Positions 26,629-34,746 of a stretch of 64,000 bases of DNA are shown here, piece by piece. The stretch lies in assembly GCF_014697545.1 (NCBI RefSeq), contig NZ_JACJSA010000003.1:310001-374000 (forward strand), written 5' to 3'. A program made the position numbers and the translations under genes. The DNA comes from Oscillatoria sp. FACHB-1407 (lineage in GTDB: Bacteria; Cyanobacteriota; Cyanobacteriia; Elainellales; Elainellaceae). Position 1 is the stretch's first letter; every line of letters starts with the position of its first letter. The notes beneath the pieces were generated by a model. It saw only the letters and a program-made list of their open reading frames with translations. It had not been told where the DNA came from and made no database searches.

Positions 26629-27426
26629 ACGAGGAATTTGAATGATTTGGCGAGCTAATTGCTCTCGAATCGTGACCTGATACTTTTTCCCAGGTTTGGT
26701 AAATACCCAAAAATACATTTTGAGTGCCCAGAATGGAATAGTCATGATGTAGCGGATAAAGTATCGCTCTAATCGAAGAAAGCGCGATCGCCATGGTTCT
26801 TGAAACATATCGACGGGACTATAACCGTGATCCACAAAGATCTCAATCGCATCTTTATGGGCTTCTAAAAGCAAGTAATGATCGGTGTTCCCAAGGGTTT
26901 GTAAATAGGACGTAGATGGTCTGGGAAAATTAGAGAGCTTAACTGAACTCGTGGTGACTAACACTTCATTATTTAATTCAGTGGACAGGCTGATGTATGT
27001 GGCTCGACCGACAAAACATAGAAGAGATAGTGCAATGTTTTCGTGTTGATGCTTGAAGACAAGTTCGATTAAATCAAACCTTGTTTTGACATAGAAGCGG
27101 TCGATTTCCTCAAATCCTAGCTGTTGAATTTTAACTGCCTCAGCCTCTAATGCCTTCAAAGCCTTTGCAAACTTTCGCTCTGGAATATCATGAGGAATAA
27201 ATTCATCCAAAAAAACACACGCCAACCCAGCATAGTTGAACCAGGCGATTAGCAGTGCAAACCCAGGTAGCAGCAGAAGATTGTAAATAATTAAAGGGAT
27301 TTGAAATAGGGTTGACCACGTCACCATGAGGATGGCGAAACCAATGATGACAACGGTTGGATTAAGGCGCAATCCCAACCGAATCAATTGCTTCTCCGCA
27401 TTTGAGAGTTGCTTTGGGGCTATCAT
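26614..27426 (-). CDS. Hypothetical membrane-anchored protein, convergent with the kinase
   Basis: 270 residues. Two hydrophobic helices in the first ~75 residues (VVIIGFAILMVTW and LIIYNLLLLPGFALLIAWF), then a soluble region (KFAKALKALEAEAVKIQQLG and TRFDLIELVFKHQHENIALS) that includes a predicted mixed fold. It closes with an aromatic stretch FWALKMYFWVF that may be a membrane-associated helix. No recognised domain. The gene is convergent with and overlaps the histidine kinase by 15 bases; the shared 3' ends are the only tie between them. Confidence 0.75.
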   Translation of the reverse strand: MIAPKQLSNAEKQLIRLGLRLNPTVVIIGFAILMVTWSTLFQIPLIIYNLLLLPGFALLIAWFNYAGLACVFLDEFIPHDIPERKFAKALKALEAEAVKIQQLGFEEIDRFYVKTRFDLIELVFKHQHENIALSLLCFVGRATYISLSTELNNEVLVTTSSVKLSNFPRPSTSYLQTLGNTDHYLLLEAHKDAIEIFVDHGYSPVDMFQEPWRSRFLRLERYFIRYIMTIPFWALKMYFWVFTKPGKKYQVTIREQLARQIIQIPRLNSF

Positions 27427-27537
27427 CGGTCAATTTCTCCCTGTGATGATTAAATCTCTACTGTCAAAAAATCTAACAGCAGGATTCCTTCACAGGTCAA
27501 ACTTGTAATACCGATTTAAATAACTTGGGTTCGGGAC

Positions 27538-27741
27538 AAGAATTTTGGCGGTTAAAACCGCAACCATAACAAAATGTCAGTGCTGAGGGCTGAGGCTGAA
27601 AGGTAGGCAGTACGTCATGTTCAAAATTTAGAGAAAATATAGCTGTGGTTAAAAAGCTTAGGACAAAGGCAATGGCTCAAACCCTGATTCTGGGGGAGCT
27701 TTCCGACTCGCCTCCACCCCATCGCATGTGGCTCGGCTATA
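27538..27741 (+). repeat. GGCGGTTAAAAC fragment plus a full TATAGC MITE-like element
   Basis: A short GAATTTTGGCGGTTAAAAC fragment (27538-27560) precedes element A at 27638-27741 (104 bp), which starts TATAGCTGTGGTT and ends GTGGCTCGGCTATA, a degenerate inverted repeat. Internal landmarks are AAGCTTAGGACAAAGG and GAGCTTTCCGACTCGCC. The element sits 20 bases downstream of the protease gene's stop. Confidence 0.75.
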
Positions 27742-27760
27742 GTGTTCACGATGGATTGCG

Positions 27761-28639
27761 TTACGTACCTTCGATGGGTCTGCCTTTAGGTTCAGGCAGG
27801 GCAGGACGGGGTTGATAAGGCATGGGAATGTATTGTACTGAAGGGCGACCTCCCTGCGGTTGAGGATAAAGCTCCATCAGGTTGTAAATCGCCTTTGGTA
27901 AGCCCACTGTGACAGGTAACCCTAGCTCAGTCGCTTCTTCAACGGTGATGGGGTAGTCGTGCGTGACTCGACCAGTGGTTAGGGCGTCAATGATAGGTTC
28001 GATGTGTTCCGGTGAGATTTTTGGAACTGGAGTCGCGTCTTTTAACAAGGTTCTAACAAATCGCTGTACCTGTTGAATGGCTTTACGTGAGATGTCCGCC
28101 ATTATCAGGGTTTCATCGTCTACTTCAGCGATCGGCTTATCTTCAACTACTTTGATAATACTCGCTGCTGGAAAATTGCCTAATTGTGGATCAACTGGAC
28201 CCAAGACAGCATTGGCATCCATGACGATTTCATCAGCCGCTAACGCCAACATCGTGCCGCCACTCATGGCGTAATGAGGAACAAACACCGTGACTTTGGC
28301 AGGATGGCGAATCAGGGCACGGGCAATCTGCTCAGTGGCTAATACTAAGCCCCCTGGGGTGTGTAAAATCAGGTCGATGGGTACATCGGGTGGTGTCAGG
28401 CGAATCGCTCTGAGAACTTGTTCTGAGTCTTCAATGGTGATGTAGCGAGACAGCGGAATGCCTAACAAACTGATTGACTCTTGTCGATGGATCAGAAGAA
28501 TGATGCGACTGCGTCGTTGACGTTCAAAATCGCGTAGGGCTTGAATGCGACGGGTTGCAATTTGACGACGTTGCAGTGCAGGTTGAAGTGACGAAATGAT
28601 CAGAAAAATCCAGAACAGATCAAATAGGTTGAAGTTCAC
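27761..28639 (-). CDS. SDH-family Clp-fold serine protease, membrane-anchored
   Basis: 292 residues. One hydrophobic N-terminal segment (LFDLFWIFLIISSL) anchors it. The Clp/SppA fold is shown by LILHTPGGLVLATEQIA (the oxyanion and HTPGG turn) and by PHYAMSGGTMLALA with nucleophile Ser126; GPVDPQLG supplies the aspartate and the later GRVTHDYPITV a histidine, the Ser-Asp-His order of the family. Such enzymes may cleave peptides or stomatin-like membrane proteins. Pro-rich C-terminal tail. ATG at 28639, preceded by GGGGCGATCGC. Confidence 0.85.
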   Translation of the reverse strand: MNFNLFDLFWIFLIISSLQPALQRRQIATRRIQALRDFERQRRSRIILLIHRQESISLLGIPLSRYITIEDSEQVLRAIRLTPPDVPIDLILHTPGGLVLATEQIARALIRHPAKVTVFVPHYAMSGGTMLALAADEIVMDANAVLGPVDPQLGNFPAASIIKVVEDKPIAEVDDETLIMADISRKAIQQVQRFVRTLLKDATPVPKISPEHIEPIIDALTTGRVTHDYPITVEEATELGLPVTVGLPKAIYNLMELYPQPQGGRPSVQYIPMPYQPRPALPEPKGRPIEGT

Positions 28640-28810
28640 AGCGATCGCCCCTTCTGAGTAATATCACACCAATTATCAACATCATTATTTCAGTTTCACT
28701 AAAGAATTAATGTCACCCCAAAGAGTTAATTTCAGATATGATTCTGTCGGTGTATTGGTGGTTACAAATACATCTCCCATTCAACATCGCATTCAATTTA
28801 GTGTTGCTTA

Positions 28811-28847
28811 AAATAAAACTCTCTTAACGACAAGAGCGTTAAGAGAG
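28811..28847 (-). terminator. Intrinsic terminator after psaL
   Basis: Perfect arms CTCTCTTAACG (28819-28829) and CGTTAAGAGAG (28837-28847); reading the minus strand, TTTT-rich sequence follows. It lies 89 bases after the psaL stop. Confidence 0.85.
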
Positions 28848-28935
28848 CATCCAGGTTTGAACAGGAATGGCAAGAAACAAAAGCAAGTAACGGATTACAA
28901 CCTATTAGAGATTGTCTCAGTCATTTTCAAAGTGG

Positions 28936-29457
28936 TTAAAAACCAACGTTCAGTAAGTTTTTGAACACATCTAAATTGATCAAAAGGAAGTAAGCAAATG
29001 CAGCACCTCCAATACCACCAATCAGAAATCCGCTGGCGTATTCATTCCAACCTTCAGAAGACTTCAGCGCATCGGGAGGTCTTGGTGTAGTGATCGTTGC
29101 TTCAGGTTCGGGTGGAAAGCTAAAGGCATATAGCGAGATCGCTAGAGTTGAAATAACGATCAAGCCAATTGCTGACAGGAGACCTGCCAGATTAGCAATT
29201 TCTGTATTGCGGAGGGGACCCAATTTGACAAATGGTCCAATCAACCAATAGCCATGTGCCATTCCAACTTCTAAACCGCGCCGCAGAGGAGTAATGCCCT
29301 TCCGATAACCGGGTAAGTTGTTGATGAATGTGCGAGTGAAATTAGAGGAATTGATAGGGGTGGCTAAATTTCCATTTTGAGGATCGCCAGCAGGGAAAAC
29401 CACTTCACGGTTTCTAGGATCACTGGGGCGATCGTTTGATCGAGTAACGGCTTGCAT
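28936..29457 (-). CDS. psaL: Photosystem I subunit XI (PsaL)
   Basis: 173 residues. Characteristic stretches are SDPRNREVVFPAGDPQ, the INNLPGYR segment, RGLEVGMAHGYWLIGPF, LRNTEIANLAGLLSAIG and EYASGFLIGGIGGAAFAYF. PsaL holds the three membrane helices at the trimer (or tetramer) interface of photosystem I. The start is at the family N-terminus. The psaI gene, commonly next to psaL, was looked for on both strands upstream to 29880 and was not found; that gap is filled by repeats. Confidence 0.97.
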   Translation of the reverse strand: MQAVTRSNDRPSDPRNREVVFPAGDPQNGNLATPINSSNFTRTFINNLPGYRKGITPLRRGLEVGMAHGYWLIGPFVKLGPLRNTEIANLAGLLSAIGLIVISTLAISLYAFSFPPEPEATITTPRPPDALKSSEGWNEYASGFLIGGIGGAAFAYFLLINLDVFKNLLNVGF

Positions 29458-29588
29458 AGGCTTTTTATCCTATAACTAATTGGGATTTATATTAGGTAAA
29501 ACCCTTGTTTGAATCGTCGATCCCAGGGTACAAATTCAATACTTTAAATGATCTACTTACGGGTTGATTTAATGTTGTTGAACGACAC

Positions 29589-29681
29589 TATAGCAACCCT
29601 AAATGACTTGTGAAAGTGCCCGCCCATCGGGCGGGCACTTTCACAAATCACCTTTTTCACAAATCAGATAGGACTGCTATA
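29589..29681. repeat. TATAGCA-ended MITE-like element with a perfect 18-bp hairpin
   Basis: Ends TATAGCAACCCTAAATGACTT and (complement of the right end) TATAGCAGTCCTATCTGATTT are inverted copies. The centre holds TTGTGAAAGTGCCCGCCC (29608-29625) and its exact complement (29629-29646) around a 3-base loop. It directly abuts the next element at 29680. Confidence 0.85.
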
Positions 29682-29783
29682 TATGGCTTTAGTTAGAAAG
29701 CTTAAGGCAAAGACAATGACTCAAACCGGATGCTGGGAAAGCTTCCTGGCTCGCCTCCGCCCTATCAATGTGGCTACGGCTAT
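29680..29783 (+). repeat. TATAGC MITE-like element, copy B
   Basis: Same family as 27638-27741: internal AAGCTTAAGGCAAAGACAATG, GGGAAAGCTTCCTGGCTCGCC and the end GTGGCTACGGCTAT. Confidence 0.8.
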
Positions 29784-29786
29784 GAA

Positions 29787-29814
29787 TAAAAAAACGGATG
29801 TATGGCACATCCGC
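29787..29814 (-). terminator. Intrinsic terminator after the 29885-30406 gene
   Basis: Minus-strand arms CGGATGT (29807-29813 complement) and its partner, with the T-run from AAAAAAA at 29787-29793. It lies 70 bases past the stop. Confidence 0.75.
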
Positions 29815-29884
29815 TTAAGACACTGTAGGAGATCAGTCAAGATCAATGTAGTCAGATGATGCACCCCTTGATGCACTTAGAGAA

Positions 29885-30406
29885 TTAGTGGCGATTACCA
29901 AACCAACGCGATGCGATCGCCCCTAACGCTGCACCCACAATCGGATTGCTCAAGAACTTGAGAATGGCTGGCTGGTCTGCGAGCACTTCCTGGAAGATAT
30001 CGGGATGGTTGTGATAGGTAAAGGAAGCCAGTTTGCTCACATCATCTGCACTCATGCGGTTTGGATGGCGGCTTGATAGCCCCAATTGATGCTCTAGAGT
30101 GCGATCGTCTAGACCCCGTTTTTTCAGGTGGCTAAAGAATTCGCGTGCCACATCATCCCGCTCATTCGGCTTAATTTGAGCGATCGCCTTCTGCAACTCA
30201 GGCTCCATCTGTGTTGTGGGAATGTTGCTGGGGTGCAATGAGCGACCAAACAACCGACGACGCTCTTCTTTGGAAGACCGTTGAGCAAAATCATCAAAGT
30301 TTTGATAGTTTTCAGTTGTGGTGGAAGAGCCATTGTCCAGTGACTCTACATTACCACTTGCCAAATCTTGCATAATTTGGCGTTTATAGTCATCACTACT
30401 GGGCAT
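29885..30406 (-). CDS. Conserved hypothetical protein, probably soluble with a C-terminal glycine-rich segment
   Basis: 173 residues, strongly charged. The N-terminal ~45 residues are Ser/Thr/Gln-rich and disordered (NGSSTTTENYQNF); then a helical region (KEERRRLFGRS, MEPELQKAIAQIK) and a segment around DDVSKLASFTYHNHPDIF. The last ~20 residues, NPIVGAALGAIASRWFG, are hydrophobic and glycine-rich, as in membrane-inserting tails. Not a named family. It heads the small lipoprotein/stress run (30440-34716) on the same strand. Confidence 0.7.
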   Translation of the reverse strand: MPSSDDYKRQIMQDLASGNVESLDNGSSTTTENYQNFDDFAQRSSKEERRRLFGRSLHPSNIPTTQMEPELQKAIAQIKPNERDDVAREFFSHLKKRGLDDRTLEHQLGLSSRHPNRMSADDVSKLASFTYHNHPDIFQEVLADQPAILKFLSNPIVGAALGAIASRWFGNRH

Positions 30407-30439
30407 GTGATTAAATCTCCCTTTTCAAAATGCTGTTAG

Positions 30440-30871
30440 CTATTGGTATTCAATCTGGCGCGTCTGGTGATCATAACGAGCCGTCAGAATCAGCTTTTTA
30501 TCGGGGGCATACATAAAAACGGTCAGATCGCGGTTGGGGAAATTGCGTTGTAATCCCTGAGTGAGCGATCGCGCTAAAGGACGAACTTCGTTAGGGCGAA
30601 CTTGGGATGAAATGACAGCACCTAATTTGTTGTCATCCCGAACATAGGCATCCGAGATTAGTCCACCACCTGCTTGTACAACCCAATCACCAAAGTTTTG
30701 TCCACCTGATGTATTACCGCGTTCAAGTTGTTGATAAGCAACAGTGGAGCCGTTGCCAGATGAGACTCCGGGCTGGGTAGATTGAACAGTTCCACCGCAA
30801 GCGGTTGTCACAGTTAGAACGACTGCAAGAGCTAAGGCAACGAGAATTTTTTGAATATTTTGTAGATTCAC
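30440..30871 (-). CDS. Lipoprotein of unknown function
   Basis: 143 residues. Start MNLQNIQK, hydrophobic core, lipobox TTAC with the lipidated cysteine about residue 25. The mature part has a soluble alpha/beta look with VVQAGGGLISDAYV, RPLARSLTQGLQRNF and DLTVFMYAPDKKLI, and YDHQTRQIEYQ at the end. It may bind a partner in the periplasm. A GAGG-type site precedes the start. Neighbours are the unknown soluble protein (downstream) and the CsbD-like gene (upstream). Confidence 0.75.
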   Translation of the reverse strand: MNLQNIQKILVALALAVVLTVTTACGGTVQSTQPGVSSGNGSTVAYQQLERGNTSGGQNFGDWVVQAGGGLISDAYVRDDNKLGAVISSQVRPNEVRPLARSLTQGLQRNFPNRDLTVFMYAPDKKLILTARYDHQTRQIEYQ

Positions 30872-30981
30872 AGAGTCCTCCTGGGGGTCTGTAAATGGTA
30901 TTGCTATAGGAGTTCGATAATGGCTGAATGTTATTCAAGGCAGATGAGTTGACTCCTGCCAACCCATCTGCAACTCAGTGG

Positions 30982-31164
30982 TTAGTCAAGCTTGCGCTTA
31001 ATATCGTCTTTGACATCTTCTACTGCGTTACGAACTTCAGCACCTGCTTGCTTCGTTTTTCCAGCGGATTTGTCTGCGCGATCGCCTGTGACTTCACCGC
31101 GAGCTTCTTGTGCTTTACCTTCGATATTTTTGGCAGTTGCCTTAGCTCTATCTTCTAAACTCAT
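30982..31164 (-). CDS. CsbD-family stress protein
   Basis: 60 residues from ATG 31164, chosen because AGGAGG lies nine bases before it; the frame upstream to 31206 would add an unlikely leader. The sequence MSLEDRAKATAKNIEGKAQ with the following EVTGDRADKSAG and DVKDDIKRKL belongs to the CsbD family, small hydrophilic helical proteins induced by general stress in bacteria. Function at the molecular level is unknown. Confidence 0.9.
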   Translation of the reverse strand: MSLEDRAKATAKNIEGKAQEARGEVTGDRADKSAGKTKQAGAEVRNAVEDVKDDIKRKLD

Positions 31165-31378
31165 GATTGTTTCCTCCTGTGGAACGCAGCTCAAAGTTTG
31201 ATACAACTTGACTCATTAGTATTAAACAAGTTCAAAGGTTCAAAGCGGCTGCTGTTTTTCTATACCTCAACTCTATAAGGGGGATAGTAGTCTGCTATCT
31301 ACCTGAAGCTATATCGTCATCTTAGATACACTTTTAGGATTAACATTTTAGATAGCTCAATCCTCCTTACAGCGTATA

Positions 31379-31418
31379 AAAAAGAAATTCCTAATCTCTC
31401 AAAAGAAAGTTAGGAATT
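31379..31418 (-). terminator. Intrinsic terminator after the 31448-31672 gene
   Basis: Arms AATTCCTAA (31386-31394) and TTAGGAATT (31410-31418); on the minus strand a run of T from AAAAAAGAAA follows. Thirty bases past the stop codon. Confidence 0.75.
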
Positions 31419-31447
31419 AGTCACAATAATTATGAGGCTTGTGCTTT

Positions 31448-31672
31448 TTAAGCACTCATTTTGCTATCTCGTTGATAGTTTTGATCAACCCAACAACGAG
31501 GAAGTTCTTCTCCTGAAGGAAAAACAAGTTGCTCTTTAGCAATATCTTCCGGGTCTTGCTCTTCTTGACCAGCCTGAATTCTACCTTGAATTTGACCAGT
31601 CGATGGGTTAACTAAATCTGCAACGTCTAAGACTTCTACCAGGCTTCCGCTTTGCTTATCTTGTAAGAGCAT
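31448..31672 (-). CDS. Small conserved hypothetical protein
   Basis: 74 residues, acidic, without cysteine pairs or membrane segments. Recognisable blocks are the QDKQSGSLVEVLDVADLVNP start, where residues suggest a small beta-rich fold, IQGRIQAGQEEQDPEDIAK, and FPSGEELPRCWVDQNYQ at the C-terminus. Similar small proteins recur in cyanobacteria but have no known function. It has its own terminator and lies between the CsbD gene and the divergently transcribed CdaR-type regulator. Confidence 0.7.
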   Translation of the reverse strand: MLLQDKQSGSLVEVLDVADLVNPSTGQIQGRIQAGQEEQDPEDIAKEQLVFPSGEELPRCWVDQNYQRDSKMSA

Positions 31673-31963
31673 AATAACTACATTGATGAATTTACTTCAG
31701 CATGGAATTAACCCATCTAATTAACATCCATCGCAGGATACAACAAATCTAACAAAGCAAATTCCACAAAAATTACCCGTGTTAGAGAGTACTTGTAAAT
31801 GCAATCTGGATCAATGAATTGAAGTTTCGTCCTTCTTAAGGAGGGCATTCTTTCGGTGAAAAGTCTTACCCTCAGAGGGATGAATGTTAGTGACGAAATT
31901 TGAAATAAAGTTATGACAATCCCTCGAATATAGGGCTAATTCAGCAGGTTCCAAGCAAAGCTC

Positions 31964-33163
31964 ATGTTAGACACATCGATTCGCTTTACACAACTCGCTA
32001 ATATGGTGACTAACAAGGTAGCTGAGCTTTTGTATGCTCCTGTTTTGGTAACGAATAATCAAGGAGTTGTCATTACCAGCAGTCAACCGGAGCAGATTGG
32101 ATTGGCTTTAAGTTGGGAAACTGCCGAAAGAACGTTAGCCAATTGTTTGAGAATTCCTCTGCATCACGAGACTGGGGTGGGTGAGGTCATTGTGGGAAAA
32201 CCCACCAATCAGGAACCCATTTCTCCGCGTCTTGCCCAAGCACTCGTGGAGTTGGTCATTAACCAGAGCACCACTGAAAAACAAGCTCCCAACCAGCATG
32301 AGTTAAAAAATCAACTGATTGACAATTTGCTGCATGGTCGTATCTCAGATGAAGCAGTTATTCTCAATCGAGCTAAATCTTTAGGGATTGATTTGACCCC
32401 ACCAAGAGCAGTCATTTTGATTGATGCGACGGATTATGTTTCCAGAATAGATACTTCAGATCGATTTGTCAGTGCGATCGAAGAAGAGCGTCGTATTCAA
32501 ATTGTGATTAATAGTATTGTCAGTTTTTTCCATTTGCCGAATGATACAATCTGCGCCAATTTAGGTCAGGGACAGGTGTGCGTTCTCAAGGCGAGTGATA
32601 CTAAGAACTTAGATTTGTGGGCAGATTGCAACGATATTTCTAAGGGACTGGGGTCATCCTGGGCTAACTTAACAGCCCTTAAACGCGCGGCAGATGCTTT
32701 ACTGTTGAGGCTGTGTAGCGATTTAGGGACAGCCATTAATATTGGCATTGGTCGTTATCATCCCGGCATTCAGGGACTAGCCCGTTCCTATGAAGATGCT
32801 CGTGCTGCTCTCTCGTTAGGAAGCCGTTTTCTGGGGCAAAACCGAGTGCATTGTCTAGGAGAGTTGGGCATTGCAGCGTTTATTGGTGTAGCGGATGAAA
32901 GCACTAAAGTTGATCTGGCAAAGTTTTTGTTAAGTCCGCTTGATCATGAGCCTGAGTTGTTAACCACTTTGGATATGTTTTTTAGTGAAAGTTGTTGCCC
33001 TTCAGCAACTGCAAAACGGTTATCAATTCACCGCAATACTCTGAGTTATCGATTGGATAAAATTGTCTCTTTGACAGGGTTAGAACCTCGTCGTTTTGAT
33101 GATGCAGTGCAGATGCGTCTGGCGTTGTTGTTGCGATCGCTCCAATCGACTCTCTCCAATTAA
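31964..33163 (+). CDS. CdaR/PucR-type transcriptional regulator
   Basis: 399 residues. The N-terminal ~120 residues resemble the sugar-diacid recognition domain (LANMVTNKVAELLYAPVLVTNNQGVV). A middle region like the GGDEF-related CdaR domain (GIGRYHPGIQGLARSYEDARAAL) precedes the C-terminal PucR helix-turn-helix, CPSATAKRLSIHRNTLSYRL. In E. coli CdaR activates glucarate and glycerate use; the effector here is unknown. It is transcribed divergently from the stress-type genes to the left. ATG 31964; the spacer to 31672 has no clear operator. Confidence 0.85.
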   Translation: MLDTSIRFTQLANMVTNKVAELLYAPVLVTNNQGVVITSSQPEQIGLALSWETAERTLANCLRIPLHHETGVGEVIVGKPTNQEPISPRLAQALVELVINQSTTEKQAPNQHELKNQLIDNLLHGRISDEAVILNRAKSLGIDLTPPRAVILIDATDYVSRIDTSDRFVSAIEEERRIQIVINSIVSFFHLPNDTICANLGQGQVCVLKASDTKNLDLWADCNDISKGLGSSWANLTALKRAADALLLRLCSDLGTAINIGIGRYHPGIQGLARSYEDARAALSLGSRFLGQNRVHCLGELGIAAFIGVADESTKVDLAKFLLSPLDHEPELLTTLDMFFSESCCPSATAKRLSIHRNTLSYRLDKIVSLTGLEPRRFDDAVQMRLALLLRSLQSTLSN

Positions 33164-33214
33164 CGGTATGTAGTTGTAGTTATGGGGTTAAAACAGGGGC
33201 AAAACTTACAAAAA

Positions 33215-33311
33215 TATAGCCTTGGTCAGAAAGCTTAAGGCAAAGGCAATGGCTCAAACCCGATGCTGGGAAAGCTTCCTGACTTGCCTCCGCCTCATTG
33301 AATATGCCTAT
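33215..33311 (+). repeat. TATAGC MITE-like element, copy C
   Basis: Starts TATAGCCTTGGTCAG, keeps AAGCTTAAGGCAAAGG and GGGAAAGCTTCCTGACTTGCC, and ends ATATGCCTAT. A short GGTTAAAACAGGGGCAAAAC fragment just before it (33186-33206) echoes the other dispersed family. Confidence 0.75.
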
Positions 33312-33319
33312 GACGATAA

Positions 33320-33354
33320 GAAAAGAACGCAAAGCCCTTGACGGATCTTTGCGC
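33320..33354 (-). terminator. Intrinsic terminator after the 33416-33976 lipoprotein gene
   Basis: Minus-strand arms GCGCAAAG/CTTTGCGT then TTCTTTTC. The loop is about 12 bases; it lies 62 bases past the stop. Confidence 0.65.
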
Positions 33355-33415
33355 TCCAATGTGAGTGAAATGGGTTTATTAACCGCTTAAGTCAGATGAC
33401 GTGTTTCTGCTTCGC

Positions 33416-33976
33416 TTATTTAGCAGCGTTAATATCTCTATCTTCACCTGCTTGCTCTAACGTAAAGTCAAAGTTTTCTTTAAGGAACTCAGAGGAATCT
33501 TCAAATTGCTGTCCAATCTTTTCGAGAATCTGTTCGTCAGGATTACTGCGGTTAATGACCCGTTGACGCTCGCCACGAATAGGTTCTGGCTCAAGTGCTG
33601 CCCCTCTGGGACCAATATCAGGTTTTGTGGTGCTACTTGTGCTGGAACCTGGATACAGTATGTCAGATGCATTGCTTTTAATATCGGTGCTATTGCTAGC
33701 TACCAATTGATTGAAGTCAAAAAGACTGCTTCTCAAGTTGCTACCAGAGGGCTTGACTTGAGGATCGGTTGACATCTTGTATTCGGTATAGCCATCACCA
33801 CCCATAGAGTGGGGGTTGTTGTTACCACCCATTTGAACCGGGGGAACTTCTGGGCGAGCACCTTGAAGATTGCCATTGTTACAAGCAGTGCTAAAAAGCA
33901 GGGCGACTCCAACAACAACAATGGAAACAATCTGCCGCAATTTTAAACTCTTAAAAAATGAAACCAATCTGCTCAT
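33416..33976 (-). CDS. Lipoprotein of unknown function
   Basis: 186 residues from ATG 33976, just after AGGAGCC; a longer frame to 34012 lacks a ribosome site. Residues 1-31 are a lipoprotein signal (SRLVSFFKSLKLRQIVS, core VVVGVALLF, lipobox STAC). The mature chain is hydrophilic, Gly/Pro/Asn-rich near its start (PPVQMGGNNNPHSMG) and acidic and helical at its end (EQILEKIGQQFEDSSEFLKE). No named domain. Its position between a CdaR-type regulator and a hemerythrin suggests a shared stress response, which is inference. Confidence 0.75.
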   Translation of the reverse strand: MSRLVSFFKSLKLRQIVSIVVVGVALLFSTACNNGNLQGARPEVPPVQMGGNNNPHSMGGDGYTEYKMSTDPQVKPSGSNLRSSLFDFNQLVASNSTDIKSNASDILYPGSSTSSTTKPDIGPRGAALEPEPIRGERQRVINRSNPDEQILEKIGQQFEDSSEFLKENFDFTLEQAGEDRDINAAK

Positions 33977-34180
33977 AGAAGGCTCCTGATTATCCGTCAA
34001 GTAAAAAAGCAATCTTTGTGAGGCTTTGGCGATCGCCCAACTTGAGGGAATAGACTTACAAACTACACGTAAAGCTTAGGGATAGTGATCGAATTTTACC
34101 TCTGACAAAAGTGATAAATTAAAGGTTAGATAGATAGTAATTGCACCTCAAAACTCTATCCTAAGCATGAAGAGGAAATC

Positions 34181-34213
34181 AAAAATCAGAGAAGTAAAAC
34201 TACTTCCCTGATT
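34181..34213 (-). terminator. Intrinsic terminator after the hemerythrin gene
   Basis: Arms AATCAGAGAAGTA (34184-34196) and TACTTCCCTGATT (34201-34213), one mismatch; on the minus strand TTTTTGATTTCC follows. It starts 24 bases past the stop codon. Confidence 0.8.
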
Positions 34214-34236
34214 CGATTTATGAAGCTATAAAATCT

Positions 34237-34716
34237 TTACCGTTTGGCTAAAGACTCTTCAACTTCTGCTTCCATTCTGCCTTTGGCTGCCTGGAATTCT
34301 TGTCCCAATTCCATCAACTCTTCCTCGCCCATGCATCCACGTACGGCTTCAAAGATCTCGCTCTCCTCTTCCTCAACGTGATGCATGATAGACTCTTTCA
34401 AGTGCATCATTCTGGTCTTAAATTCAGAGCCACCGATCTCAAGAGATTTCATCTCTTCGAGCAGAATTTTTACAGAGTTGTGCTCTTCTTCTGCTTCTTC
34501 AATGTATTCCTGAGTTTCCTCGTGATCTTGCATTGCAGGATAGAAGACTAACTCCTCAGCGTAGGCGTGCAAGTTCAGTTCTTTGTAGAGCTGATCAAAA
34601 CACTCCTGCATTTTTTTAGCACCTTTGGCACCCTCAGCTTCCGCAAAAATTTTCTCTGCTGTGCGGTGATCTGCTTCTATGAGTGACAGGATATCAGTTG
34701 CCTTTTTCTTAGCCAT
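34237..34716 (-). CDS. Hemerythrin-domain protein
   Basis: 159 residues from ATG 34716 with GAGG ten bases upstream (the frame open to 34746 would add ten residues). The four-helix bundle's iron ligands are in their usual order: IEADHRTAEK, NLHAYAEELVFYP, EEEHNSVKILLEE and IMHHVEEEESEIFE. It should bind a diiron centre that senses or carries oxygen, or handle iron or reactive nitrogen species. The C-terminal ~25 residues are an acidic helix. Its gene ends the minus-strand stress run. Confidence 0.93.
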   Translation of the reverse strand: MAKKKATDILSLIEADHRTAEKIFAEAEGAKGAKKMQECFDQLYKELNLHAYAEELVFYPAMQDHEETQEYIEEAEEEHNSVKILLEEMKSLEIGGSEFKTRMMHLKESIMHHVEEEESEIFEAVRGCMGEEELMELGQEFQAAKGRMEAEVEESLAKR

Positions 34717-34746
34717 CTGTCTATACCTCGCTGTTAAACACTTCAA

